Positions 53,421 to 61,961 of a stretch of 64,000 nt of DNA are shown one piece after another. The stretch lies in the NCBI GenBank assembly GCA_001898225.1, contig MKTJ01000023.1, forward strand, positions 20,399 to 84,398, in the 5' to 3' direction. Every line of letters begins with the position of its first letter. Positions within the stretch are counted from its first letter, which is position 1. Made by a program: the position numbers and the translations under genes. The notes beneath the pieces were generated by a model. The model saw only the letters and a program-made list of their open reading frames with translations. It did no database searches and was not told the origin of the DNA. Source of the DNA: Chloroflexi bacterium 54-19. Lineage in GTDB: Bacteria; Chloroflexota; Chloroflexia; Chloroheliales; Chloroheliaceae.

Positions 53421-54845
53421 TTAAATGTAGTGAGTAACGGTTGCCAGGGCACTTTGCTGGGGATCGAGTTGCAGGGTTATGCCATTGAGGATACCTAAAG
53501 TCCTGCCAAGCACCAGCAGATCCACCGGAACCTTATCAATTTTGGCCCCCAACTGGGTGGTAACTTTGATGTTCCCGGTCCCGCCAAATATCAGGCTGAC
53601 CGCCTGTAACAGCGTAAAAATATCAGCTCCTGCCCGCATCTTCAGCCCGGCCATCTCTAAAGCTCGACCGAGCTCTGTAAAATCATTTGCTTCCAGGGCT
53701 CTGACCACCCTTGCCATGGCCTCGGCCAGCGCAGGCTTTACTCGGACGGTAAGGCCATGGTCAAGTATCACCAGGCGCGGGCCGGGTTGGACTAACAGGT
53801 TGCCGGGATGAGGGTCGCCGTGCAGCAAATGGTGGTGGAAAACCTGGTCGGCATAAACCTCGACCAGGATTCTTGTGACTTCAGACAAATTGAGGTTAGC
53901 TGCCTCTAACCCTGGTTTGTTGGTAATCTTGATACCCTCGATAAAGTCCATCACTAAAAGCCGTTTGCTGCTAAATTCAGGATAAGTCCTGGGAATAAGC
54001 ACGTCTTTCCGGTTAGAAAGGGCTTCACGCATAATTCCCATCATTTCAGCTTCGTGCTCGAGGTCAATTTCAAACAGTAAAGTTTCTTTGAGATAGTCGC
54101 TGATGGAAGACAGGAGTTTTTCCGCCGAGAAAAGGCCTACAGCCTGGTTTACCAGCTTTAACATTTCAAGGTCGGCTTTGATTAACTCCTGAATTTGAGG
54201 GTACTGCACCTTTAGCGCGACCGGTCGTCCGTCTTTGAGCCAGGCCCGGTGGACTTGTGAAAGGGAAGCTGAGGCGACGGGCGTCTGGTCTACTTTCGAG
54301 AAGACTCGGTCAAGCGGTTGGCCCAATTCCTGGACCAGCCGGGCTTTGATAAGTGACCAGGGGAGCGGTGGCACCTGGTCCTGGAGGGTAGAAAGCTGCT
54401 CGATATAGACCGGTGGCAGCAAATCGGGACGGGTTGAGGCGAACTGACCAGCCTTGATAAGCGCACCACCCAGCGAAGTAGCCATATCTACCAGGCGTTC
54501 GGCTCCGAATTTATGCTGCAATTCCCAGTCTTCGGGTTCAACCAGCCAGGGAAACCAACGCGCCCGCTGCTGGAGGGTTTGATAACTGGAAATCAGGTCG
54601 GCTGCTAACGTGCCGATTACCAGGGTCCGGGACACCGGTAGTCCGACCGGAGCAACCCGGTTCCACCGCTCCACCATTTGTAACCCGGACTCGGCCAGTA
54701 AAAAGCCTTTTGAGCGGGTCAGGTCGTTTAACAGGGTAATGTATTGTCCTGGCCGGTAAGGGATAGCCCGGTCGTCCATGAAGGGTCCAACCGGGGCTTT
54801 TTTTAATTGTTTGAGGGAAGATTTTTCAGGGGCCATATTTGCCAT
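53421..54845 (-). CDS. UbiB/AarF/ABC1-family atypical kinase
   Basis: 474 residues. The family-specific K131-x-G-Q (KAGQFASTRPDLLP), PVASASLSQVHRA (the Ala-rich nucleotide loop), VALKVQYP with the ATP Lys, and HGDPHPGNLLV plus LDHGL as catalytic and metal loops are all present. UbiB/COQ8 proteins are ATPases or atypical kinases associated with membranes and isoprenoid quinone lipids. A paralog lies at 60377-61807, and the pair brackets the WS/DGAT and phasin genes. Start at 54845 with GGAGAAAG 14 bases before, or the ATG three codons later. The substrate is unknown. Confidence 0.92.
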   Translation of the reverse strand: MANMAPEKSSLKQLKKAPVGPFMDDRAIPYRPGQYITLLNDLTRSKGFLLAESGLQMVERWNRVAPVGLPVSRTLVIGTLAADLISSYQTLQQRARWFPWLVEPEDWELQHKFGAERLVDMATSLGGALIKAGQFASTRPDLLPPVYIEQLSTLQDQVPPLPWSLIKARLVQELGQPLDRVFSKVDQTPVASASLSQVHRAWLKDGRPVALKVQYPQIQELIKADLEMLKLVNQAVGLFSAEKLLSSISDYLKETLLFEIDLEHEAEMMGIMREALSNRKDVLIPRTYPEFSSKRLLVMDFIEGIKITNKPGLEAANLNLSEVTRILVEVYADQVFHHHLLHGDPHPGNLLVQPGPRLVILDHGLTVRVKPALAEAMARVVRALEANDFTELGRALEMAGLKMRAGADIFTLLQAVSLIFGGTGNIKVTTQLGAKIDKVPVDLLVLGRTLGILNGITLQLDPQQSALATVTHYI

Positions 54846-54967
54846 ACTAAAAACACTTTCTCCAAACCGGCTCTACCGGCCCTGGGCGCCGGTCTCATCG
54901 CTGGTTGATTTGCAGGTGACAAGACCCGGCGCTGGTCAGGGATAGTCCGCCAGGCAAAAGGTCTGCA

Positions 54968-55018
54968 CGCCAGGCCCCGCCTGGCTTTCAGGTGAAAGCG
55001 GCGGGGGTTTTCCTGGCG
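54968..55018 (-). other. Three-helix structured hairpin after the WS/DGAT gene
   Basis: Nested pairs CGCCAGG/CCTGGCG, CCCCGCC/GGCGGGG and CTTTC/GAAAG over 51 bases, 31 bases after the WS/DGAT stop on the minus strand. No T-run follows. It is likely a 3' stabiliser or a rho-independent-like stop. Confidence 0.5.
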
Positions 55019-55049
55019 ATTCCAGTTCACCCTTCCCTTTTGCCGACGG

Positions 55050-57143
55050 CTAATAGGCGTTGGTTAAAACCGGCGCTTCATCCGGCTTTCTATTTTTTTT
55101 TGAAGGTGACTTTACCGGTTTCAACACCTCAACATTAAAATCAGGGCTTTCCCCTGGCGTCAGGTTGGTTTCTACTTCCGTACCCGGCGCAGTCGGAGCC
55201 GGGCTGGCTTCCTGGGCCTCGGAAACAGTTTCTAACGCCACCGTCTCTTTATCATTCATATCCGGGGGGACAACCTCTACCGGTGGTACCAGGTCTTCCA
55301 GGTTTGCCACGATTGTTTCCGGGATAAAAATTTCGCCCCATGGCATTTCGACCACCGTTTCAGGTGTAGCCTCCACCTCAGGTGTACCGGTTGGTGGTTC
55401 TTGCGCGATTATTGGGCTGGCCGGTTCGACCGAAACCGCCGGGGTAGTTTCGGTTTTTGTTTCCGGCCCTTCCATGGTCACCGGTTCCGTCTGGCCCTCA
55501 CCACTTTTTTCCAGAGTAGTCTCCTCTACACCAGGGGTAGCTACTTTCGGAGCCACGACCTTTTTGGCTTTAGGCGCCGGTTTGCGCCGGGCTGGCCGTT
55601 TGGGCGCCGGGGTCGGTAGATGCATTTCTGGTTTTTCCGCAGGTTCAGGGACCGGTTTAACTACGGCTGGGGGTTCTTCCGGTAAGGGTTCGACGGTCGG
55701 AATTTCAGTGCTGAGGATTCCGGCATTATCGCGCAACTCGGTAAAAACCCGGGCCAGGTGGCGCATAAATTCTTTGCCCAGTCCGGGCATTTTTGCGCCA
55801 TCGCTCGACAGGCTGATAAAAATCTGGCGGTTATAACTAAAAATGACGCAGGTTAAACCTACCGCGTAAGCAAACGGCACATACGAATAGTTATCGACCA
55901 TCTTTTTTCCCAGCATATATAGCGGGAATTGTGGCCCCGGTACGTTAGTACAGACCATATTGACCAGAGGAACGGTTGTATACATCAGAGAGCCAACCAG
56001 GGCTTGTAAGGGTGGCGGAATAATTCCGACAGCGTTCAGCACCAGCGAAAATTGGTCGGCAACCCTGGCCCTTTTCATTTCACCGGTCTCTTTAACGATA
56101 TAGTGGTAACGTTCCAGGCAGTTATGCAGGGCCAGTGGCACCTCAACCGGTAAAGCCGAAAGCTTATTCCCCAGCGTCCCCGTATCTTCTGTCTGGCGAG
56201 TATTTACCGGTACGAAAAACCGCAGGGCTGCGTTAGCCGTTTCGAATCCATGGTGTTGAAGATAACGAATTACCGCGCCGGATACCGCGCACAACATCAC
56301 ATCGTTGACGGTCCCACCCAATTTTTCTTCGATAGAATGGGCTTCCGTAAAGGAGAATTTAGCCCAGTTTATATCGAGAGTGCCGGAGTTTGGCTGGTTA
56401 AACGGTAACACTGAAACCGGGGTAGCCAGCGTAACCAGGGGGTTCATGGAGGGCCGAGCGATCAGGTCGCCGGACTGTTTTAACATATCGCCCCCAAGGT
56501 TGAGCAGGCCCCTTTGTAACTGATACCAGTTGTCGGTAATATCCATGACGCTATCCAGGAAGTGGTCTACTAGGCGCCCGGTAAAATCGCTGGCCGGGCG
56601 AGTCCGGGAAGCGGGAGAAGAATTAACCGGGGCCGATGTGGGTGGGGGCGGGAGTGGCATTTCGGGGGTACGGTCGAACGAGATATTCATCAGTTCTACG
56701 CCCGAAACCCCATCTACCATGGTGTGGTGCACCTTGGAAATTATCGCCGTGCGTTTACCTTGCAAGCCCCTTACTACATAAATTTCCCAGAGCGGTTTAC
56801 CGCGATCTAGCATGGTAGCCTGGACCTGACTGGTTAGGACCCTGAGCTGTTCCAGGGTGCCAGGTGGGTCGAGTTGCACCTCGAAAATGTGGTTTTTGAT
56901 ATTGAAATTGGGGTCAATTTCCCAGCTTGGATAACCTATATGGAAGGGCGGCGGCACTACTTTTTGCCGGTAGCGTGGCAACAGGTGCAACCGGGCACTC
57001 AACATATTTTCAAAATCTAGCGCGCTTATCTCGCCATCAAAAATCATGGTGCTGCCGACATGGAAAGGTGCTTCTTTCCGCTCGTAGTAAAGAAAGGTGG
57101 CATCCAGGGTGGAGAGGCGCTGTTTTAATATTGGCTGAGTCAT
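55050..57143 (-). CDS. Wax ester synthase/diacylglycerol acyltransferase (WS/DGAT) with a long disordered C-terminal tail
   Basis: 697 residues. The acyltransferase core (about 1-476) has the active-site HHTMVDG (His139, His140, Asp144, Gly145), the late conserved CTNVPGPQ and the DUF1298-type end. These enzymes join acyl-CoA to a fatty alcohol or diacylglycerol and make wax esters or triacylglycerol at the membrane. Typical members are 450-480 residues; here about 221 residues follow, rich in Pro, Glu, Thr and Val with one basic patch (KRPARRKPAPKAKK), and one more ordered stretch (WGEIFIPETIVANLEDLVPP). Such a tail resembles the Ala/Pro/Lys tails of granule-associated proteins. Its start is 53 bases after a perfect hairpin in the gap to the phasin-like gene. 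Confidence 0.93.
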   Translation of the reverse strand: MTQPILKQRLSTLDATFLYYERKEAPFHVGSTMIFDGEISALDFENMLSARLHLLPRYRQKVVPPPFHIGYPSWEIDPNFNIKNHIFEVQLDPPGTLEQLRVLTSQVQATMLDRGKPLWEIYVVRGLQGKRTAIISKVHHTMVDGVSGVELMNISFDRTPEMPLPPPPTSAPVNSSPASRTRPASDFTGRLVDHFLDSVMDITDNWYQLQRGLLNLGGDMLKQSGDLIARPSMNPLVTLATPVSVLPFNQPNSGTLDINWAKFSFTEAHSIEEKLGGTVNDVMLCAVSGAVIRYLQHHGFETANAALRFFVPVNTRQTEDTGTLGNKLSALPVEVPLALHNCLERYHYIVKETGEMKRARVADQFSLVLNAVGIIPPPLQALVGSLMYTTVPLVNMVCTNVPGPQFPLYMLGKKMVDNYSYVPFAYAVGLTCVIFSYNRQIFISLSSDGAKMPGLGKEFMRHLARVFTELRDNAGILSTEIPTVEPLPEEPPAVVKPVPEPAEKPEMHLPTPAPKRPARRKPAPKAKKVVAPKVATPGVEETTLEKSGEGQTEPVTMEGPETKTETTPAVSVEPASPIIAQEPPTGTPEVEATPETVVEMPWGEIFIPETIVANLEDLVPPVEVVPPDMNDKETVALETVSEAQEASPAPTAPGTEVETNLTPGESPDFNVEVLKPVKSPSKKNRKPDEAPVLTNAY

Positions 57144-57195
57144 AATTCCTCTTACTTTCTCAAGTGGCCCGATTAAGGCTAATTTCCAGCCGGTC

Positions 57196-57230
57196 GGGTG
57201 GAGCGGAGAAAGTTTTTCTCCGCTCCACCC
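57196..57230 (-). other. 16-base perfect hairpin before the WS/DGAT gene
   Basis: GGGTGGAGCGGAGAAA and its exact complement around a 3-base loop, in the gap between the phasin-like gene and WS/DGAT on the minus strand. No T-run. It may uncouple the two messages or protect the upstream one. Confidence 0.55.
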
Positions 57231-57323
57231 TCTGAAGCCTAACCCCGGTTGATCAGCTTTGATTGCCAGACTCTTATGGCAAGCTGCTACCTCGCTATCC
57301 CTTAACTAGCCAACCTGTAACGG

Positions 57324-58001
57324 TTAGCTGGCTTGCGGGGATTCCACTTCACCTTTGGGGTGGGCAACCGGTTTAGGGTGCTCCGCGGGCGCGGGTGGAG
57401 GAGTAACCACCTTGAGTAAACGTTTCTGGACATCAACGTAATTGTCCACCGTTTCCTCAACCAGTTTGACCCGGTTTGCGGCTGGGGTAGCTTCCTTAAT
57501 CCCAAAAGTCTCCTCGATGCCCTGGATAAACAGGGTGTTCTGTTTGGACAGGAAATCCAACCAGCGATTGCGGGCCTCCACCAGACCTTCGACCTGTTCG
57601 CGGGCGAAATCGGTTACGCTTCTGAAGTTAGGGGTAGGGGTGCCTTCGGCTTCCTTACCCGCTTTCTCCACCTCCCGCAACATCCTTTCGCGCTGGCGGG
57701 TGGTCGAGTCGACCCAGCGGCGTTGCGCCGCCATCAAGCGCTCCTCACCACGGCGAGCCATTTCGGTAATTGGCGGGGCCGGGATTGTTCGGAAGAATTC
57801 GACACCCTCTTTAAGGGCTTTCAGGGTTAGCTCGTTCTGCTCGGCGGCAAGTTCGAGCCATTTCTGCTCGCCTTCCAGCATAGCCTCCACCACCTGGCGG
57901 ACCCAGGTGTTATAGGTAGCAGTCAGGCTGGTCGGCGGAACTTCTTCCTCAACGGGAGCAGTATGTTTCGGTTCGACCGGGGTTTTCGTCTTGGTAGTCA
58001 T
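57324..58001 (-). CDS. Phasin-like helical protein with internal repeats
   Basis: 225 residues, helical, no cysteine or membrane segment. It contains two related segments: WVRQVVEAMLEGEQKWLEL (about 34-52) with EQNELTLKALKEG, and FAREQVEGLVEARNRWLDF (about 134-152) with KQNTLFIQGIEE. The same pattern occurs in the neighbour at 58513-59139. A Pro-rich, charged tail ends the protein. Amphipathic helices, small size and location next to WS/DGAT fit phasin-like granule coat proteins (PHA phasins or lipid-droplet proteins), but the exact family is not certain. The start follows a weak ribosome site (AAAGGAGTTAACG). No PHA synthase is seen in the window. Confidence 0.65.
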   Translation of the reverse strand: MTTKTKTPVEPKHTAPVEEEVPPTSLTATYNTWVRQVVEAMLEGEQKWLELAAEQNELTLKALKEGVEFFRTIPAPPITEMARRGEERLMAAQRRWVDSTTRQRERMLREVEKAGKEAEGTPTPNFRSVTDFAREQVEGLVEARNRWLDFLSKQNTLFIQGIEETFGIKEATPAANRVKLVEETVDNYVDVQKRLLKVVTPPPAPAEHPKPVAHPKGEVESPQAS

Positions 58002-58098
58002 ATCGTTAACTCCTTTGCTATATGGAACCGTTTACGAGGTTCTTAACTTGCGCAGGCGCAAGCCAGGGCAGGTCACAGGGGGAACGGAAGGGTCGAAA

Positions 58099-58347
58099 TC
58101 AAGCCTCTGGCTCTGGCTCGGGTTCAGTTCCAGGCCCTTGTCCGGTCAGACGCTCAAGCACGCGCGGACAGTAAGCCGCCATTATTTCGGGGTGCCCCCC
58201 GGTCAAGAGGATACAACTCGTGCAGGCGTTAGCGACCGGGAAGAACCAGGTCAAAGGGCTTATCGTTTCCCTGCGGATCAATCTACATGCTTGCTCAGCT
58301 TCTTCTTCAAAACTCGGTTCTTCCGAACCATTGAAATCTTCTGGCAT
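58099..58347 (-). CDS. Small Cys-containing protein inside the phasin-like pair
   Basis: 82 residues. Helical and acidic at the N terminus (SEEPSFEEEAEQACRLI), a Cys-rich centre (ANACTSCILLTGGHPE, then YCPRVLERL) and a low-complexity GPGTEPEPEPEA end. I recognise no family; the CxxC could bind metal or be redox active. AGAAGGGG lies 10 bases before the ATG. It sits between the two phasin-like genes on the same strand, so it is probably part of the same transcript, but the coding call is less secure than for its neighbours. Confidence 0.5.
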   Translation of the reverse strand: MPEDFNGSEEPSFEEEAEQACRLIRRETISPLTWFFPVANACTSCILLTGGHPEIMAAYCPRVLERLTGQGPGTEPEPEPEA

Positions 58348-58469
58348 GGTTTTTTACCCCTTCTCCCCATCCTGTTCCCACCCTGTTCGTAAACGGTGCT
58401 ATTTCCACAATTCCATTGTATAAAGTGAAAGTTAAACCGGTGGTTTAAATATTCAAAATTACCGGCTAG

Positions 58470-58505
58470 CCGGACAAGTAACCCGGCAGCGGGCCGCTTG
58501 TCCGG
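58470..58505 (-). terminator. Hairpin after the second phasin-like gene
   Basis: CCGGACAAG and CTTGTCCGG, with an outer TAGC/GCTA extension and an inner CCCG/CGGG pair, 8 bases after the stop on the minus strand. T-run weak (TAATTTTGAA follows). Confidence 0.5.
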
Positions 58506-58512
58506 TCGGCTA

Positions 58513-59139
58513 TTAATTTCCGGGCATCCTTCTAGTAGCCTGACCCGGCGCCGGGAAGGAGAACTGGGTAAGCAAATCTAACCAGCGTTTTTGAAAATCG
58601 GCGTAGGTATTGACCGCATCCTGGGTCCAGTCGATATAAGTAGCCGCCGGAGTACCCTCCCGGACACCCAGGGCTCTTTTCACACCTTCCACCACCTGGG
58701 CGTTCTGGCTGGCAGCGTAATCCAGCCAGCGCCGGCGGGCATCGGCCAGCAGTTCCAGCGGTTGGGTCATTAGCCCCGCCATTTGACCGGCGGGCATGTT
58801 GAGGCCAGCCGCCATTTCGCTACCCGGTTGAAACTGGCTGTTTAAGAATTGGGCGCGCTGCTGGTCGAAACTACCGGACAAACTACGCTGCACTTCCAGG
58901 AAATTCTCCATGCCTTGCCGGGCCCATTCTCCCAGGCCAGCCGTTGGGGCGCTCCGAAAAGCTTCAAGACCCTGCTGAATAGCATTTATCACCAATTCAT
59001 TCTGAGTGGCGACCAGTTCCAGGCAGCGCCGTTCGGTTTCCACCAGGCCCTCCACAAACTGGCGGGCCCAGTCGCTATAAGCCGCCTCACCTGGCACTGG
59101 CGAGGTTACCGGCCTACTATTCAGGTTTACTTCAGTCAT
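58513..59139 (-). CDS. Phasin-like helical protein, paralog of the neighbour
   Basis: 208 residues, helical and free of cysteines except one (ERRCLEL). The first segment WARQFVEGLVETERRCLEL (about 26-44) plus TQNELVINAIQQG matches the repeats of the 57324-58001 protein, and LLADARRRWLDYAASQNAQV with VNTYADFQKRWLDLL (near 130-200) repeats the pattern. AAGGAGA lies 7 bases before the ATG. The family call is the same as for the neighbour: phasin or granule-coat-like, based on repeat pattern and context. The pair would form a coat if they bind lipid granules. Confidence 0.65.
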   Translation of the reverse strand: MTEVNLNSRPVTSPVPGEAAYSDWARQFVEGLVETERRCLELVATQNELVINAIQQGLEAFRSAPTAGLGEWARQGMENFLEVQRSLSGSFDQQRAQFLNSQFQPGSEMAAGLNMPAGQMAGLMTQPLELLADARRRWLDYAASQNAQVVEGVKRALGVREGTPAATYIDWTQDAVNTYADFQKRWLDLLTQFSFPAPGQATRRMPGN

Positions 59140-59231
59140 TTTAGGTCTCCTTTTACAATACTTAACACTGGGTTCCGCTCACTTTGGGGACTGACGGCGC
59201 ACGCCCAGCTAATCGGGCCGGGTAAGCCAGG

Positions 59232-60233
59232 TTAGTTTTTCGAAAATAAATGCGATAATTCCTGACGTACGAAACCATTTAATTGCGAGGGTTGAGCCAG
59301 GGCATCTAAAGGTGAAATGGCGTAATGAACCCCCGTCAAATTTTCCGAAACCTCCCAGAGACGCTTGCTTGCCGCTCCATCATATGCCTGGAGTGCCCGG
59401 AAATTAAGGGCCGGGTAACCGTGGGTGTAAAAGAGCGGGCCGTATAGTCCTCCCCCTTTTACGCCGGGAGCAGTGGCCGCATATAGCTGCGGGAGAGCCC
59501 CCATCGCCGCGCTCTGGGCTATTACCTCGGCGCTGAACTTGAGAAAAAGGTCTTCCAGGAAAGTGCCAAAGGTGCTGCCGCCGGTCCGGGTCATCTGCGT
59601 ATTGGAATAGCCGGGATGGGCGGCCACACTCAGGGTAGTCGCGCCTGCCGCTTTTAAGCGCAACTCCAGTTCGGTCGCGAAAAGAATATTGGCTAATTTG
59701 CTCTGGCCGTAAGCCAGGAGGCCAAAATAGGCGCGTTTTGATTGTAAATCCTGGAAATTGAGGCGACCTACCGCTTGTAGCAGGCTGGTTGTAGTAATAA
59801 TCCGGCTGGACTGTGTCATTAGCAGCCTATCCAGCAATAGACCGGTCAGGGCAAAATGTCCCAGGTGGTTCACCCCAAAATGCATTTCAAAGCCGTCTTT
59901 GGTTTCCTGGCGGGTCCCGGTAGAAATTCCGGCGTTATTGAATAAAAGGTCAAGCCGGTTGTAATCAGCCTTAAATTGTTCCGCGCAGGCCCGGATAGAA
60001 GCCAGATTAGCCAGGTCGAGCCGGATGAAACCAATTTTGGCCTGGGGTAATTTGAACCGGATTGCGTCGAGAGCGGCCAGGGCTTTGCCCAGGTTACGGG
60101 AAGCAATTACCACGGTAGCCCCGGCCCCGGCCAGGGCCAGAGTCGTTTCAAAACCGAGGCCGCTGTTGCCACCGGTAACAAGGGCTACTTTGCCGGTCTG
60201 GTCGGGGATATTTCGGGCGGTCCATTCCAACAT
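59232..60233 (-). CDS. Short-chain dehydrogenase/reductase (retinol-dehydrogenase-like)
   Basis: 333 residues. Classical SDR: TGGNSGLG for NAD(P), NNAG, Ser in TTTSLLQA, and Y-x3-K in YGQSKLA. This subgroup (WWOX/RDH-like in length and in the FNNAGI and HPGYSNTQM features) uses alcohols, aldehydes or lipid substrates, but none can be named. AAGGAGG is placed 8 bases before ATG 60233. It is the first gene of the leftward set with the phasin-like genes, and it is divergent from the second UbiB-like kinase, with about 140 bases between them. Confidence 0.9.
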   Translation of the reverse strand: MLEWTARNIPDQTGKVALVTGGNSGLGFETTLALAGAGATVVIASRNLGKALAALDAIRFKLPQAKIGFIRLDLANLASIRACAEQFKADYNRLDLLFNNAGISTGTRQETKDGFEMHFGVNHLGHFALTGLLLDRLLMTQSSRIITTTSLLQAVGRLNFQDLQSKRAYFGLLAYGQSKLANILFATELELRLKAAGATTLSVAAHPGYSNTQMTRTGGSTFGTFLEDLFLKFSAEVIAQSAAMGALPQLYAATAPGVKGGGLYGPLFYTHGYPALNFRALQAYDGAASKRLWEVSENLTGVHYAISPLDALAQPSQLNGFVRQELSHLFSKN

Positions 60234-60376
60234 CTAGATGCCTCCTTATACACTTTGTCCCTATTTGTGATAAATGTAACACTTAAAGGTTAAATTCCGT
60301 ATAAATAAATGAGGGGTTGCTAAAATTCACCTCTCTTAGATTTTTCCAGCTTGCATGGAGAAAAGGGGGTTTAGAA

Positions 60377-61807
60377 ATGGCTTTAGTTTATGAACAAACC
60401 GCCAACCGCATCCGGCAAGAAACCGGGCAGATCCGCGACCTGATCGAGGCCAGGGAGGACTTTAATGCCTGGCAACTGCTTTCACAGGTTAAGGACGCCA
60501 CGCGCTCAAATCTTTTTTTGTGGGCAGAGTCAGGTTTGCAGACCGGCGAACGCATGGAACGTTATATCGGTATTGAGTCGGCCCTGACCCGCCTGGGCGT
60601 GCTGGGGACCGTTGCCGCCGACCTGCTATCGGGTTATCTTATCCTCCAGCAAAGGGCGCGCTGGTTGCCCTGGCTGGTTGGACCAAAAGACCTGGAGCTA
60701 CAGCACGAACGAGGAGCCAACCGGCTGCTTGATACCTGTGTCAACCTGGGCGGCGCGCTTATCAAGGCCGGGCAGTTTGCCTCGACCCGCCCCGACCTTT
60801 TACCCGGCATCTATATTCAACGACTTTCCGAGTTGCAAGACCGCATGCCTCCCCAGGAATGGCCGGTTATCGAAGCGGCCATCAACCGCGAACTGGGCCG
60901 GACTTATGCCGAGGTCTTCAGCCGGGTTGAGGAAAAGCCTATTGCGGCGGCTTCGCTCGCCCAGGTCCACCGGGCCTGGCTTAAAGACGGGCGGGCAGTC
61001 GTCCTAAAAGTACAGTATCCCCGGATTCGGGAACTGGTCGAAGCCGATTTGCGCATGCTGGATTATGTAGCTTTTCTTGTTTCCCAGGTGGGGCCGGGGT
61101 TGAATTTCGCCTCGATAGTTGATTTCTTGCGAGAAACTCTCCCCCTGGAACTTGACCTGGCGCGGGAAGCCCGCCTGATGACCGAACTGGCCGGGGCCTT
61201 TGCGGGCCGCGATAACGTGGTTATCCCGAAGGCTTATCCCGAATATAGCACCGGCTCTTTGCTTGTCATGGAATATATCGAAGGAATAAAAGTTACCGAT
61301 AAAGCTGCCCTGGCCGCGAGCGGTATAAACCTTTCCGAGGTGGTCCGGCTGCTGAACGAAGTATATGCCGAGCAGATTTTCAAGTTCCACCTGATGCACG
61401 CCGACCCGCATCCCGGCAATATTATGGTGCAACCCGGCCCCCGGATTGTGCTTCTCGACCACGGCCTGACCGTCCACCTGAAACCCGAACTGGCCCAATC
61501 CATGGGCCGGATGGTTAAAGCTCTCCTGGCAGTAGATTTTGACGAACTTCTCCGGGCCTTTAATTCCGCCGGGCTTAAACTCGCGGAAGGGGTGGATATT
61601 GGAACCCTGTTGCAGGTGGCCGGGGTCATCTTCGGGGGTGGGGAAGAAAAGAACCTGGCGCAGATTGGCGGTCAACTGGGCCGGAGTGTGGGAGAAATCC
61701 CCTCCGATTTATTGCTGGTAGGGCGGGCCCTGGGCATGCTTAACGGTATCTGTTTACAACTCGACCCCGACCAGGATACCCTTGAAACGGTGGTAACCTA
61801 CGTCTAA
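60377..61807 (+). CDS. UbiB/AarF/ABC1-family atypical kinase, paralog of 53421-54845
   Basis: 476 residues. K130-x-G-Q (KAGQFASTRPDLLP), PIAAASLAQVHRA, VVLKVQYP, HADPHPGNIMV and LDHGL are intact. It closely resembles the protein at 53421-54845 from end to end (both share ESGLQ, QQRARWLPWL-like, LGGALIKAGQFASTRPDLLP in short pieces), so the two arose by duplication. AAAGGGGG lies 7 bases before ATG 60377; the longer frame lacks a site. The family needs a membrane lipid or quinone context, and it is next to neutral-lipid genes here. Function of the pair: unknown. Confidence 0.92.
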   Translation: MALVYEQTANRIRQETGQIRDLIEAREDFNAWQLLSQVKDATRSNLFLWAESGLQTGERMERYIGIESALTRLGVLGTVAADLLSGYLILQQRARWLPWLVGPKDLELQHERGANRLLDTCVNLGGALIKAGQFASTRPDLLPGIYIQRLSELQDRMPPQEWPVIEAAINRELGRTYAEVFSRVEEKPIAAASLAQVHRAWLKDGRAVVLKVQYPRIRELVEADLRMLDYVAFLVSQVGPGLNFASIVDFLRETLPLELDLAREARLMTELAGAFAGRDNVVIPKAYPEYSTGSLLVMEYIEGIKVTDKAALAASGINLSEVVRLLNEVYAEQIFKFHLMHADPHPGNIMVQPGPRIVLLDHGLTVHLKPELAQSMGRMVKALLAVDFDELLRAFNSAGLKLAEGVDIGTLLQVAGVIFGGGEEKNLAQIGGQLGRSVGEIPSDLLLVGRALGMLNGICLQLDPDQDTLETVVTYV

Positions 61808-61961
61808 AACCCGAATTTACGCAAATGAAATTCAGCATTTCCTTTTATTCTTTGTAAGGAGGGGAAATTAGGGTATAATTTATGCAAGCTGTTTAGACAG
61901 GTTGCTGCAATTTTTTAAGCAAACTATGTTTAAGGGCAGCCTTTTTGAACGGGAGATAAAA

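Noticed and set aside
55060..55836. A 258-codon open frame antisense to the WS/DGAT tail
   Set aside because: It mirrors a low-complexity Pro/Glu/Thr region, giving a Ser/Gly/Val-rich product without ribosome site.
57324..59139. Reading the two phasin-like genes as proof of PHA storage
   Set aside because: No PhaC, PhaA or PhaB gene is in the window; the neighbour is WS/DGAT, so neutral lipid is as likely.
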